Below, piece after piece: positions 41,493 to 49,374 of a DNA stretch of 64,000 bases. The position numbers and the translations under genes were made by a program. Location: the NCBI RefSeq assembly GCF_018860155.1, contig NZ_JAHKNI010000008.1, positions 248,001 to 312,000 on the forward strand, written 5' to 3'. How positions within the stretch are numbered: position 1 is the stretch's first letter; every line of letters begins with the position of its first letter. The DNA is from Nocardia albiluteola (lineage in GTDB: Bacteria; Actinomycetota; Actinomycetes; Mycobacteriales; Mycobacteriaceae). Below the pieces are notes generated by a model. The model made no database searches, had not been told where the DNA came from, and saw only the letters and a list, made by a program, of their open reading frames with translations.

Positions 41493-41523
41493 TCCTCACG
41501 TTCTGCCGGCGCCGCGCGTCTTC
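41493..41523 (+). promoter_or_regulatory. ECF-type promoter-like element, copy 2
   Basis: TCCTCACG-N16-CGTCTTC, 93 nt before the ATG of the decayed acetyltransferase ORF at 41617. One base differs from the others in the upstream half. Confidence 0.5.
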
Positions 41524-41616
41524 AGGTCGGGCTGAATCGGTACCGCCGCCGACACCGGCGCGACTCCTCGCTCCGGTTCCCACAGGACGCTCCGGTGCCT
41601 ACAGGAAAGGATCGCG

Positions 41617-41860
41617 ATGAACAGCTGTGACGATGTGGTGTTCGAGCTCGGTGTGTTGGTGCCCAGCCCGGCCGCGGCGATGGATGGTCTGAGTGGCGAC
41701 GTGGTTGAGACCCAATCACACGGCCTGGGTCGAGCAGGTGCTCGAGGTCGAGCTGCTGCGTGCCGCCCGCGAAGCGGGTGTCAACCGGGTCGTCGTTCCC
41801 GCGGCGACGCACGGAGCGGCCGTCTACGAGACGCTGGGCCTGCGCCCGAAAAATAATCTC
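41617..41860 (+). pseudogene. Decayed GNAT-like acetyltransferase
   Basis: ATG 41617 has a good ribosome site (GGAAAGGATCGCG) and reads MNSCDDVVFELGVLVPSPAA. About 25 codons later the recognisable GNAT end (ELLRAAREAGVNRVVVPAAT, then HGAAVYETLGLRPKN) is in another frame. The acetyl-CoA-binding core is missing, so a frameshift and deletion are needed to explain it. Confidence 0.5.
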
Positions 41861-41869
41861 GCGGCAGTG

Positions 41870-41900
41870 ATCTCACGTTTGATCTCGTCCCGGCGTCTAC
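41870..41900 (+). promoter_or_regulatory. ECF-type promoter-like element, copy 3 (SnoaL-like gene)
   Basis: ATCTCACGTT-N14-CGTCTAC, 59 nt before the SnoaL-like ATG at 41960. Its second half ends at 41900. Confidence 0.6.
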
Positions 41901-41959
41901 GAGATGTTACTGCGCCGGAAGGCGGACCGGTGGCATCCGATGACAGAGAGGACGAAGAT

Positions 41960-42409
41960 ATGTCGCTCGAGAAGAACAAGGAGATCGTGGGCCGCTGGTT
42001 CACCGAGTTCTGGGGCAATCCGTTCAACCCCGCGATCATCGACGAGCTCGCCGCACCCGACATCCGATTCGAGTATTCGCTGCACGAGCCCATGCGCGGG
42101 CGCGACGAGGTGCGTGCGTTCGCGACCAGGTTCCGCACTGCGTTCCCGGACCTGAACTTCTGGGGCACCGCCGATCTCATCGCCGAAGGCGACTACGTCG
42201 TGGGCCAGTGGGAGGGCGGTGGCACCCACACAGGCGCGGTCGTGTTCGACGACCTGCCGATCGGCTCGGTTCCCGCGGCGTCGGGCAAGACGATGCGCTT
42301 CACCGGCACCTCGGTGCTCAAGGTCGTGGACGGTCTCATCGTCGAGGAAGTCGGTCTCGACGACGGCGTCGCGGTCCTGCAGCAGCTTGGGATCATCCCG
42401 ACCGCCTAA
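41960..42409 (+). CDS. SnoaL/ester-cyclase-like NTF2-fold protein
   Basis: A 149-residue NTF2-fold protein: NKEIVGRWFTEFWGNPFNPA, DIRFEYSLHEPMRGRDEV, and GTSVLKVVDGLIVEEVGLDD are typical of SnoaL-like proteins. ATG 41960 follows GAGAGGACGAAGAT. The fold is used by many unrelated enzymes, so no reaction is assigned. It is a single-gene unit with its own promoter-like element and a strong terminator, placed among DNA-alkylation repair genes; a role in detoxifying an alkylating compound is possible. Confidence 0.85.
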   Translation: MSLEKNKEIVGRWFTEFWGNPFNPAIIDELAAPDIRFEYSLHEPMRGRDEVRAFATRFRTAFPDLNFWGTADLIAEGDYVVGQWEGGGTHTGAVVFDDLPIGSVPAASGKTMRFTGTSVLKVVDGLIVEEVGLDDGVAVLQQLGIIPTA

Positions 42410-42430
42410 TCCCTCTCCACAACCCCATCG

Positions 42431-42469
42431 CCGTCAGGGACCGGCCCATTTCGGGCCGGTCCCTGACGG
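42431..42469 (+). terminator. Terminator after the SnoaL-like gene
   Basis: Perfect 17-bp stem CCGTCAGGGACCGGCCC (42431-42447) against 42453-42469, loop ATTTC, 21 nt after the stop. Confidence 0.85.
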
Positions 42470-42599
42470 TGCGTGGTCTGCGGGTGATCACGTCCCACTC
42501 CGGCGACCGACAACCGGCCCAGCCACGATGGTCATCAACCGGCCCAGAGAAGGGCGGACCGGCGGAGACCCGCGAGAGACGGATTGGCCGGGGATCGGG

Positions 42600-42630
42600 A
42601 TCTCACGTTCGGTGCCCGGTGAGCGTCTAC
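42600..42630 (+). promoter_or_regulatory. ECF-type promoter-like element, copy 4 (ogt-sigma operon)
   Basis: ATCTCACGTT-N14-CGTCTAC ending 30 nt before the ogt ATG, an ideal distance for a promoter. The operon contains the ECF sigma gene, so this would be an autoregulatory site. Confidence 0.65.
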
Positions 42631-42660
42631 CTGGTGAGAGCGAGAGATAAGGGGAAGCAG

Positions 42661-43176
42661 ATGACTGCTCGGCACACGAAGCTCGACACCGCGACGCTCG
42701 GCCCGGTTACCATCGTGGCCACCGACGCGGCTGTGACCGGCGTGTACTTCCGGGATCACATACGGCGGCCGGCCCAGGAGCTGTTCGGGCCGTCGGTGTC
42801 CTTCGTCGACGACACCGTCCTGGGAGAAGCCGTCGGCCAGTTGCTCGAGTACCTGCTCGGACAGCGCCGCACCTTCGAGCTGCCGTTGAACCCGGCCGGG
42901 AACGATTTTCAGCAGCGAGTGTGGGAGCAGGTCAGTGCCGTTCCGTTCGGTGCGACCACCACCTACGGGCTGATCGCCCAGCAGGTCGGTGACCGGTCCG
43001 CCGCGCACGTGGTCGGTCAGGCCGTGGGAGCCAACCCGCTGTGTATTTTCATCCCGTGCCATCGGGTGATCGGGGCGAACGGGTCACTGACCGGATACGC
43101 GGGCGGTCTGAAGCGCAAGCGCGCACTGCTCGAGCTCGAGGAGCCGGCCGCGGTCAGTGCGGGAAGGCTGTTCTGA
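42661..43176 (+). CDS. ogt: Methylated-DNA-protein-cysteine methyltransferase
   Basis: A 171-residue O6-methylguanine-DNA methyltransferase of Ogt type: FQQRVWEQVSAVPFGATTTY (DNA-binding helix-turn-helix) and the acceptor motif FIPCHRVIG. It repairs O6-methylguanine by irreversible transfer to its own Cys. ATG 42661 has AAGGGGAAGC upstream. It is the first gene of a six-gene operon and lies two nt before the sigma-factor gene. Confidence 0.95.
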   Translation: MTARHTKLDTATLGPVTIVATDAAVTGVYFRDHIRRPAQELFGPSVSFVDDTVLGEAVGQLLEYLLGQRRTFELPLNPAGNDFQQRVWEQVSAVPFGATTTYGLIAQQVGDRSAAHVVGQAVGANPLCIFIPCHRVIGANGSLTGYAGGLKRKRALLELEEPAAVSAGRLF

Positions 43177-43178
43177 CC

Positions 43179-43670
43179 GTGAAGCCACCGTTCGAGACGA
43201 TTGTGACCGAGCACGGGCCCACCGTGCTGCGGGTCTGCCGGGTGATCCTCGGCGTCCACGACGCCGAGGACGCCTGGTCGGAAACGTTCTTGGCCGCGAT
43301 GCGTGCGTACCCGGACCTGCCGGCGACAGCGAATGTGGAGGCGTGGCTGGTGACCATCGCCCACCGCAAAGCCATCGACGTGGTCCGGGCCGGCAAACGT
43401 AATCCGCTGCCGGTGCAGCAGATGCCCGAGGAGTCCTCCGGCACCGGTGTCGTCGGCTCCGACGACACCGGTGTCTGGGCGGCGGTCGCGGCCCTGCCCG
43501 AGAAGCAACGCCAATCCATCGCCTACCACTATGTGGCCGGCCTGCCCTACGCCGAGATCGCGCAGATCCTCGGCGGCACCACCGACGCAGCGCGCCGCGC
43601 CGCCGCGGATGGTGTGAAGAATCTGCGCAGAACCTACCCGGGCGCGACACTGAAAGGAGTAACACAATGA
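43179..43670 (+). CDS. ECF-type RNA polymerase sigma factor
   Basis: A 163-residue sigma-70 family factor with region 2 (TVLRVCRVILGVHDAEDAWS, AWLVTIAHRKAIDVVR) and region 4 (ALPEKQRQSIAYHYVAGLPYAEIAQILGG). GTG 43179, two nt after the ogt stop. Its own stop overlaps the ATG of a second methyltransferase (ATGA). No classical anti-sigma gene follows. The position inside a DNA-repair operon and the repeated promoter-like elements nearby suggest that it directs an alkylation-response regulon; how it is activated is not visible. Confidence 0.9.
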   Translation: MKPPFETIVTEHGPTVLRVCRVILGVHDAEDAWSETFLAAMRAYPDLPATANVEAWLVTIAHRKAIDVVRAGKRNPLPVQQMPEESSGTGVVGSDDTGVWAAVAALPEKQRQSIAYHYVAGLPYAEIAQILGGTTDAARRAAADGVKNLRRTYPGATLKGVTQ

Positions 43671-44284
43671 ACGAGATGCACCGCGACGATGATGTGATCG
43701 CCGCCCTGTCGGCGCCCGTGGACGAGACCACTACGGCTCGGCTGCACCAACTGCTGGAACGCAAGGCCGAACAGGCCGACCTGCTCGACGTCGCCTACAC
43801 CACCATGGACACCCCCGTCGGACGGCTGCTGCTGGCCGCCACCCCCAAGGGCCTGATCCGGGTGGCCTACGCCCGCGAAGACCACGACCGGGTCCTCGAC
43901 ACCCTCGCCCACAAAGTGAGCCCCCGCATCCTGCGGGCGCCGGGCCGCCTCGACGAGGTAATGCGCGAACTCGACGAATACTTCGCCCACCGGCGCAAGA
44001 CCTTCGACCTGCCACTGGATCTGTCGCTGTCACACGGGTTCCGGCAGATCGTGCAGAAGCACCTGCCCGAGATCGGCTACGGGCAGACCCGCAGCTACGC
44101 CCAGGTCGCCCAGCTGGTCGGCAACCCCAAGGCGGTGCGGGCGGTCGGCACTGCGTGCGCGACCAACCCGCTGCCGGTGATCGTGCCGTGCCACCGGGTA
44201 CTACGCACCGACGGCAGCCTTGGGGGCTACGTCGGCGGCGCCGACGCCAAGCACCTGCTGCTGGACCTCGAGGCCGCCGCATGA
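43667..44284 (+). CDS. Second methylated-DNA-cysteine methyltransferase with N-terminal extension
   Basis: A 205-residue protein. Residues 1-40 form a separate acidic helical segment (DDDVIAALSAPVDETTTARL, HQLLERKAEQADLLDVAY), followed by a full Ogt domain with HGFRQIVQKHLPEIGYGQTR and the acceptor motif IVPCHRVLR. Translated by overlap with the sigma-factor gene. The extension is longer than in the first Ogt and might contact the sigma factor, in the position where an anti-sigma gene is usually found; this is inference. Its stop overlaps the next gene (ATGA). Confidence 0.92.
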   Translation: MNEMHRDDDVIAALSAPVDETTTARLHQLLERKAEQADLLDVAYTTMDTPVGRLLLAATPKGLIRVAYAREDHDRVLDTLAHKVSPRILRAPGRLDEVMRELDEYFAHRRKTFDLPLDLSLSHGFRQIVQKHLPEIGYGQTRSYAQVAQLVGNPKAVRAVGTACATNPLPVIVPCHRVLRTDGSLGGYVGGADAKHLLLDLEAAA

Positions 44285-45015
44285 GCACCACCACGGCCGC
44301 GCGCTCGGCTCGGTGGTCCGAGCGCGCCGGCCGAGTGGACTGGGCAGCGGTCGGCACCGACATCGACGCATACGGCGGCGCACCGCTGCCCTGCCTGCTC
44401 ACCGACGAGGAGGCCACCGCGATCGCAGACCTCTACGACCGGCCGAAGCTGTTCCGCAGCACCGTCGACATGAACCGGCACCGGTTCGGCTCCGGCGAAT
44501 ATCGCTACTTCGCCGCCCCCTACCCCGAACCGGTCGAACAGCTCAAACAAGCCCTCTACCCACGGCTGCTGCCGATCGCCCGCGACTGGTGGGCACGACT
44601 GGGGCGGCCCGCGCCGTGGCCGGACACCCTCGACGAATGGCTGGCCATGTGCCACAAGGCCGGGCAGACCAAGTCGACGGCGATCCTGCTGCGCTACGGC
44701 CCGGGTGATTGGAACGCACTCCACCGGGACCTGTACGGGGAGTTGGTGTTTCCGCTGCAGGTCGTGATCGGTCTCGACCGGCCGGGCATCGACCACACCG
44801 GTGGGGAGTTCCTGCTCGTCGAGCAACGCGCCCGGGCCCAACCGCGCGGCACCGCAACCCAACTCCAGCAGGGCGACGGCTTCGTGTTCACCACCAGAGA
44901 CCGGCCGGTGCAGACTGCGCGCGGCTGGTCGGCGGCCCCGGTCCGCCACGGTGTCTCCACGATCCGCTCCGGCCACCGCCGCACCCTCGCGCTGGTGTTC
45001 CACGATGCCGCGTGA
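44281..45015 (+). CDS. 2-oxoglutarate/Fe(II)-dependent oxygenase, AlkB-like
   Basis: A 244-residue member of the 2OG-Fe(II) oxygenase family. NALHRDLYGELVFPLQVVIG gives the HxD iron ligands, GGEFLLVEQ the middle strand, and the distal His and Arg are expected in PVRHGVSTIRSGHRRTLALV. Related proteins are found next to Ada/Ogt genes in actinobacteria and are presumed to demethylate nucleic acids, but this one is not a close AlkB. Coupled by an ATGA overlap with the preceding methyltransferase gene. Confidence 0.85.
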   Translation: MSTTTAARSARWSERAGRVDWAAVGTDIDAYGGAPLPCLLTDEEATAIADLYDRPKLFRSTVDMNRHRFGSGEYRYFAAPYPEPVEQLKQALYPRLLPIARDWWARLGRPAPWPDTLDEWLAMCHKAGQTKSTAILLRYGPGDWNALHRDLYGELVFPLQVVIGLDRPGIDHTGGEFLLVEQRARAQPRGTATQLQQGDGFVFTTRDRPVQTARGWSAAPVRHGVSTIRSGHRRTLALVFHDAA

Positions 45016-45280
45016 ACACTCGAGCCGCACCTACCTGCTGCTCGACGCCGCGGGGCCCCCTTATCGGTCCGCGACCCCCGGGCAGTGGGGCGGGCACCGC
45101 CGCAGCAAGATATACGGCCGCCTGGACTGCCACTCGGCGCTCCGCGCGATCGAGGCCGGCCACTACGTGAAGCACCGCGTGTTCTTTGCCGACGAACCCA
45201 CCGCCGTCGCCGCCGGCTACCGGCCGTGCGCGGTCTGCTGCCCCGACCGCTACCGCGACTGGAAGGAGAGAATCCGGTGA
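45005..45280 (+). CDS. Stand-alone Ada-like zinc-binding protein
   Basis: A 91-residue protein matching the zinc domain of Ada: RRSKIYGRLDCHSALRAI and AAGYRPCAVCCP. Cys42, Cys75 and Cys78 align with three of Ada's zinc ligands, but the methyl-accepting Cys (Ada Cys38) is a Gly here; Cys79 is extra. It therefore cannot sense methylphosphotriesters in the way Ada does, unless Cys79 substitutes. ATG 45005 overlaps the oxygenase gene by 11 nt. Confidence 0.8.
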   Translation: MPREHSSRTYLLLDAAGPPYRSATPGQWGGHRRSKIYGRLDCHSALRAIEAGHYVKHRVFFADEPTAVAAGYRPCAVCCPDRYRDWKERIR

Positions 45281-45801
45281 CCGCCCTGCCCGAAACCCCA
45301 CTCCTGCACCACATATCCCGCTCAGACGACGATGTCCCCGCCGCCACCGATGCCGAGATCGCCGCGATCATCGCGGTAGCCCGCGCTCGGGGCGCCCACA
45401 CCCTGACCCTGGGATCGGGCCGCACCCCGCCCGCGATAGCGACCATGGCCGCGGTCGCGGCCCAGTGGGAACGCGGTGGCGGCCGTATCGCCGACCACGT
45501 CACCTGGCCCGAGACCGCGGCGTCGTGGCTGCGGCAGGCCCGCCGGTTCACCGCCACCACACCGGATTTATGGGTCATGACCGGGCCACGGCTGGGGTGG
45601 GCCCAGATGACCCGGCGCCTGCTGTGGTCGACCCCGTGGTCGGCCAGCAACACGATCGTCACCTCAGAGATCGCTGACCCCGCCGCCCTGGCGCTGGTCG
45701 GGACGGCATATTTGGAAGGGTTGACCGGCGTCGATGCCGAGGGATCGGTGTGGACCGTGACCGACAGCTTGCTCCGGTACCAGCCCGGGACAGTGCGATA
45801 A
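45277..45801 (+). CDS. Unknown protein of 174 residues, last gene of the repair operon
   Basis: Not recognised. GTG start overlapping the stop of the Ada-like gene (GTGA). Soluble, Ala-rich, with many Trp (WERGGG, TWPETAASWLRQ, DLWVMTGPRLGWAQ). No signal peptide or metal motif. Its tight coupling to the repair genes suggests a role in the same response. Confidence 0.7.
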   Translation: MTALPETPLLHHISRSDDDVPAATDAEIAAIIAVARARGAHTLTLGSGRTPPAIATMAAVAAQWERGGGRIADHVTWPETAASWLRQARRFTATTPDLWVMTGPRLGWAQMTRRLLWSTPWSASNTIVTSEIADPAALALVGTAYLEGLTGVDAEGSVWTVTDSLLRYQPGTVR

Positions 45802-45892
45802 CTCGAGAGTTTCCGCCTACTGCCCCGGCAGTACGTGCGGCGATCCACGAGTGCAAGATGATCGCCGCGCCAAGACGGATCTGTTGCCGCCG

Positions 45893-45924
45893 ATCTCACG
45901 TTTCGAAGGGCGGTGCACGTCTAC
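45893..45924 (+). promoter_or_regulatory. ECF-type promoter-like element, copy 5
   Basis: ATCTCACGTT-N15-CGTCTAC (spacer one nt longer than the others). No gene follows on this strand; a strong hairpin begins 27 nt downstream. Confidence 0.5.
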
Positions 45925-45950
45925 AGGGTGTCGGGGCCCACCACCTCGAT

Positions 45951-45993
45951 GCGTGCCCGCGGACACACGGCGCCCGGTTGTCCGCGGGCACGC
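45951..45993 (+). terminator. Hairpin terminator downstream of element copy 5
   Basis: Perfect 15-bp stem GCGTGCCCGCGGACA (45951-45965) against 45979-45993, 13-nt loop. It could end the repair operon and would also end a short transcript begun at copy 5. Confidence 0.65.
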
Positions 45994-46124
45994 CCCCCGG
46001 CAAGGATCGACCACCGGGACAACAGCTCGATCCGGCCGACCGCGATCGAGATCCTGCCCGGACAAAGTCGGCGAATCGTCCGGCCGCCAGCCGCGGCCCG
46101 GATCGTGGCGCCCTTCCTCGTTCT

Positions 46125-49100
46125 TCAGCGGCCCTTCCAGACCGGTGGCCGTTTCTGGGTGAAGGCCAGCACGCCCTCGGTGGCGTCCTGGGAGGCCAGG
46201 GCCGCGGCGGCGACCTGGCCCTGGCGGGTGAACTCCTCGGCGACCGTCCAGTCCGCGGATTCTTCGATGATGCGTTTGCTGGCCAGAATGCTCAGCGGCG
46301 CGTTGACCGCGATGCGTTCGGCCAGCGCCAGCGCGGCCTCGAGCGCCCCGCCCGGGTCTGCGAGCTGGTTCACCAGACCCAGCTCCGCGGCGCGAGCCGC
46401 GGTGATCGGGTCGCCGGTCAGCGCCAGTTCCATCGCGATCGCGCGCGGGATGCGCCGCGCCAGCCGTAGCACCCCACCGCCGACGGCGACCAGGCCCCGC
46501 TTCACCTCCGGGATCCCGAAGGTCGAATTGCGTGCCGCGACAATCAGATCCGCGGACAACGCAAGCTCGCAGCCACCGGCCAGCGCGGGACCCTCCACGG
46601 CCGCGATGAGCGGTTTGCGCGGCGGCTGGGCCGCGATGCCCAGGATGCCCCGGCCCTGGGTCACCGGCACCTCGCCGCGGGCGGCGGCCTTGAGATCCAT
46701 TCCGGCGCTGAAATATCCACCCGCGCCGGTCAGGATCGCCACCTGGGCGTGCGGGTCGGCCTCGTACGCGTCCAGGGCCCGCTCGATCCCCAGCGCGGTG
46801 GCCAGGTTCACCGCGTTGCGGACCTCGGGACGGTTGATGGTGATGATGGTGACCGCGCCCCGCCGCTCGACCAGCACGGGCGGCGCCGGCGGAGGCGGCA
46901 GCGGCATGCGATCACCTGCGGTGAAGGAGATCTGCCCGTCTCGCACGGTCACGGGCAGCCCGAGCGCGTCGCCGCGTCCTGCGGAATCGGGCCCGGCCGA
47001 ATCGGCATCACGTGCGGGTCCAGCAGCCTCGGCCACAACCGAACCCGCCGCATCGGACTCGGCCGAATCCGGAACGCGGGTACCGGCGGTCGGCGCATCC
47101 GGCGCCGATGTATCGATGAGGCGATCGATCAACGTCTTGTCGTTGCTGCGCACCAGAATCCGCGCGCCGTCGGGCGCGATCAGGCTGACGATCGCGGCCT
47201 CGGGTTCCCCGTCGCGCCCGTGTGGCACGGTGTAGGCCTCGATGACCGCGGGCCCCTCGTACTCGGTGCGTGCCGGACGCGGGGGCGGGGTGTCGATGAT
47301 CGATGTCAGGTGCTCGAAGCCCGCGCGCGGCGGCGTGGCCGAGTACACGCCCAGGGAGTGTTTGGTCAGGTACCAGCCCAGCGCGGTGGCCAGGCCGTAG
47401 GACTGCGGGTCCGCGCGTAGGGCGGTGATCAGCGAGGCTACCGCGTGTCCGCTGTAGTTGTTGCCCGGTCCGCCGCCGAAGGTGAGCCCGCCGGTCATCG
47501 ACAGCGGCCGGTCCGGATCATCCAGGGGCAGGCCCAGTTCGCGGGCGGCGATCTGCACCGCCACCGGGAAGCACGCGTACAGGTCGACGTGGGTCAGCTG
47601 GTCCGCAGTGATCCCGGCGTGCGCGAGCGCGGCCGCGCCCAGCGCCCGGATGGCCGGGGAGGTGGCCGGTTCGGCGCGTTCGCTGACGAACCATTCGTCG
47701 CAGCCCGAGGCGCCCGCGTGCGGGAACACCCATTTCTCCTGCGGGATGCCCGCGGCGGTCGCGGCCGCGACGCTGGCCACGATGATGCCGCTGGCCATGT
47801 CGACCTGCGGGTTGGCGCATTCGAGTTTGGTGTAGGGGGTGGAGACCATCCGATTGTCCCCGGACACGGCCGCGATCTGCTCGGCGCTGAATTTCTCTGG
47901 CTGCCAGGCGTATTCGTTCCCGGCGGCGACCTGCGACAGCCGCGACCACAGCTGGGCCACCTGCCGCGAGTGCTCCGCGGGTGTGCGGCCGAGCCGGTGC
48001 CGGTTCGCCGATTCGATCAGCGCGTACATGTGGATCGGGGCGATCAGCCCGGCGGCCGTCTCCGCGGCGTTGTTCGCGGGCTTGTCAACCCCGGCGATGC
48101 GGGTGGGGGCCTGCGCGGGATCCTGTGCGGGCCACTGCAGGTCGATTCCCGCGCGCTGCGCCGCGGCCTGGGTGGCCCCGGCCTCGGCGCCGGCGACCAG
48201 CACGATCTCGTACTGTCCGGCGGCGATCGCCGCGGCCGCCTCGTTGAGCAGCAGCTGGGCACCGTCACCGCCGAAGGGGCTGGACTGCACGGTGTCCGCG
48301 GCGCCCGCCCCGACTCGTTCGGCGATCACCGCGCCCAGATCCCGGTACTGCCACGAGGTGCACGCGACCGCGAACACCGCATCCGCCGAGCCCAGCAGCC
48401 CGGCATCGGCCCCGGCGTCCACCGCGGCGCGACGCAGCGCCCGCACCGCCAATTCGGCCGGATCGCTGTAACTCTCGTCCGGGGTGCGCTGCACGATCTG
48501 CCCGGCGCCGATCAGCACCGGAGTGGCCGGATCCAGCCGGACGCCGGAGGCGGTGTGCAGCACCGGCTCCCGCGCCGGGCGCGCGGGCGGGGTGTATCCG
48601 GCGATCGCGGTGGGCATCCGATCGAGGGATTCGCGCATGGCCTCCTCGAGGCTGCGTGCCACCGACCCGCCCAGCGGGCCCTCGATCGGCGGGCCGGCCA
48701 CACCGGCATCGAAATCGACCACGGTCTGAGAATCGGTGCCCGACACCGTGATCCAGTAACCCAGGCGCACCTGCTGGGGCGCCTGGCCGCGTAGCTCGAA
48801 GCCGCGTTCGCTCACCGCGGCCACCCGCCACGCGATATCCACCGGCAGCCCCATGACCTGGGCCTGCTGGGTGAAGGTCTGGCCGGTGTGCAGGGGTCCG
48901 GGCGGATCCCCGCGCCAGCCGTGGTGCAGGGAGAACCATTCGCTCAGGCGGCCGAGCTCACGCAGATAGGCCCATACGGTCTCGATCGGCGCATCGATCG
49001 TCTGCTCGGCGTGTGCGGTCTTGGCGAATTCGCCGAGCCCGGACGGGGCGAGCCGCTCGCGCCGCTCCTCGGCCGAGACCCGGACCTCGGCGGGCGGACT

Positions 49101-49244
49101 GTCGGCCGAATCGGCCGGGCTGCCGGCGATCACCCCCGCCAGGAGTTCGCGTGCGAGCCGTGGATTGGCCCGCACCGCCCGCGCCAGCTCGCCACCCGCA
49201 CGCAGATACGTCCGCGCGGCACGGATTCGATCGATACCGGACAC
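46125..49244 (-). CDS. SRPBCC-thiolase-crotonase fusion protein
   Basis: A single 1039-residue frame with three domains: SRPBCC (about 70-215; HAEQTIDAPIETVWAYLREL), thiolase-like acetyl-CoA acetyltransferase (about 235-700; QSSPFGGDGAQLLLNEAAAA, GGLTFGGGPGNNYSGHAVAS) and, after a Pro/Ala/Ser linker, enoyl-CoA hydratase/isomerase (about 780-1039; NRPEVRNAVN, GGYFSAGMDL, EGPALAGGCELA). The thiolase is of the SCP2-like type. The crotonase has the oxyanion glycines. A lipid-binding domain joined to two beta-oxidation-type enzymes suggests channelled breakdown of a bulky acyl-CoA such as a sterol chain (inference). GTG/ATG start with no operon partner nearby. Confidence 0.88.
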   Translation of the reverse strand: MSGIDRIRAARTYLRAGGELARAVRANPRLARELLAGVIAGSPADSADSPPAEVRVSAEERRERLAPSGLGEFAKTAHAEQTIDAPIETVWAYLRELGRLSEWFSLHHGWRGDPPGPLHTGQTFTQQAQVMGLPVDIAWRVAAVSERGFELRGQAPQQVRLGYWITVSGTDSQTVVDFDAGVAGPPIEGPLGGSVARSLEEAMRESLDRMPTAIAGYTPPARPAREPVLHTASGVRLDPATPVLIGAGQIVQRTPDESYSDPAELAVRALRRAAVDAGADAGLLGSADAVFAVACTSWQYRDLGAVIAERVGAGAADTVQSSPFGGDGAQLLLNEAAAAIAAGQYEIVLVAGAEAGATQAAAQRAGIDLQWPAQDPAQAPTRIAGVDKPANNAAETAAGLIAPIHMYALIESANRHRLGRTPAEHSRQVAQLWSRLSQVAAGNEYAWQPEKFSAEQIAAVSGDNRMVSTPYTKLECANPQVDMASGIIVASVAAATAAGIPQEKWVFPHAGASGCDEWFVSERAEPATSPAIRALGAAALAHAGITADQLTHVDLYACFPVAVQIAARELGLPLDDPDRPLSMTGGLTFGGGPGNNYSGHAVASLITALRADPQSYGLATALGWYLTKHSLGVYSATPPRAGFEHLTSIIDTPPPRPARTEYEGPAVIEAYTVPHGRDGEPEAAIVSLIAPDGARILVRSNDKTLIDRLIDTSAPDAPTAGTRVPDSAESDAAGSVVAEAAGPARDADSAGPDSAGRGDALGLPVTVRDGQISFTAGDRMPLPPPPAPPVLVERRGAVTIITINRPEVRNAVNLATALGIERALDAYEADPHAQVAILTGAGGYFSAGMDLKAAARGEVPVTQGRGILGIAAQPPRKPLIAAVEGPALAGGCELALSADLIVAARNSTFGIPEVKRGLVAVGGGVLRLARRIPRAIAMELALTGDPITAARAAELGLVNQLADPGGALEAALALAERIAVNAPLSILASKRIIEESADWTVAEEFTRQGQVAAAALASQDATEGVLAFTQKRPPVWKGR

Positions 49245-49374
49245 TGGCGGTCACCGTCCTCTCCTCATCGAGTACTGGACCCCATTAGACCCTGCCTGTC
49301 CGACAGCGGCGGGGCGCGGCCACTGGTCCCCAGGTGATACCTGTGCTCGGGCCCGCGACCGTCCAGCGACGCGG

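Noticed and set aside
44694..45899. 401-codon minus-strand frame in the repair operon
   Set aside because: Antisense to three overlapping plus-strand genes with clear family matches or coupling.
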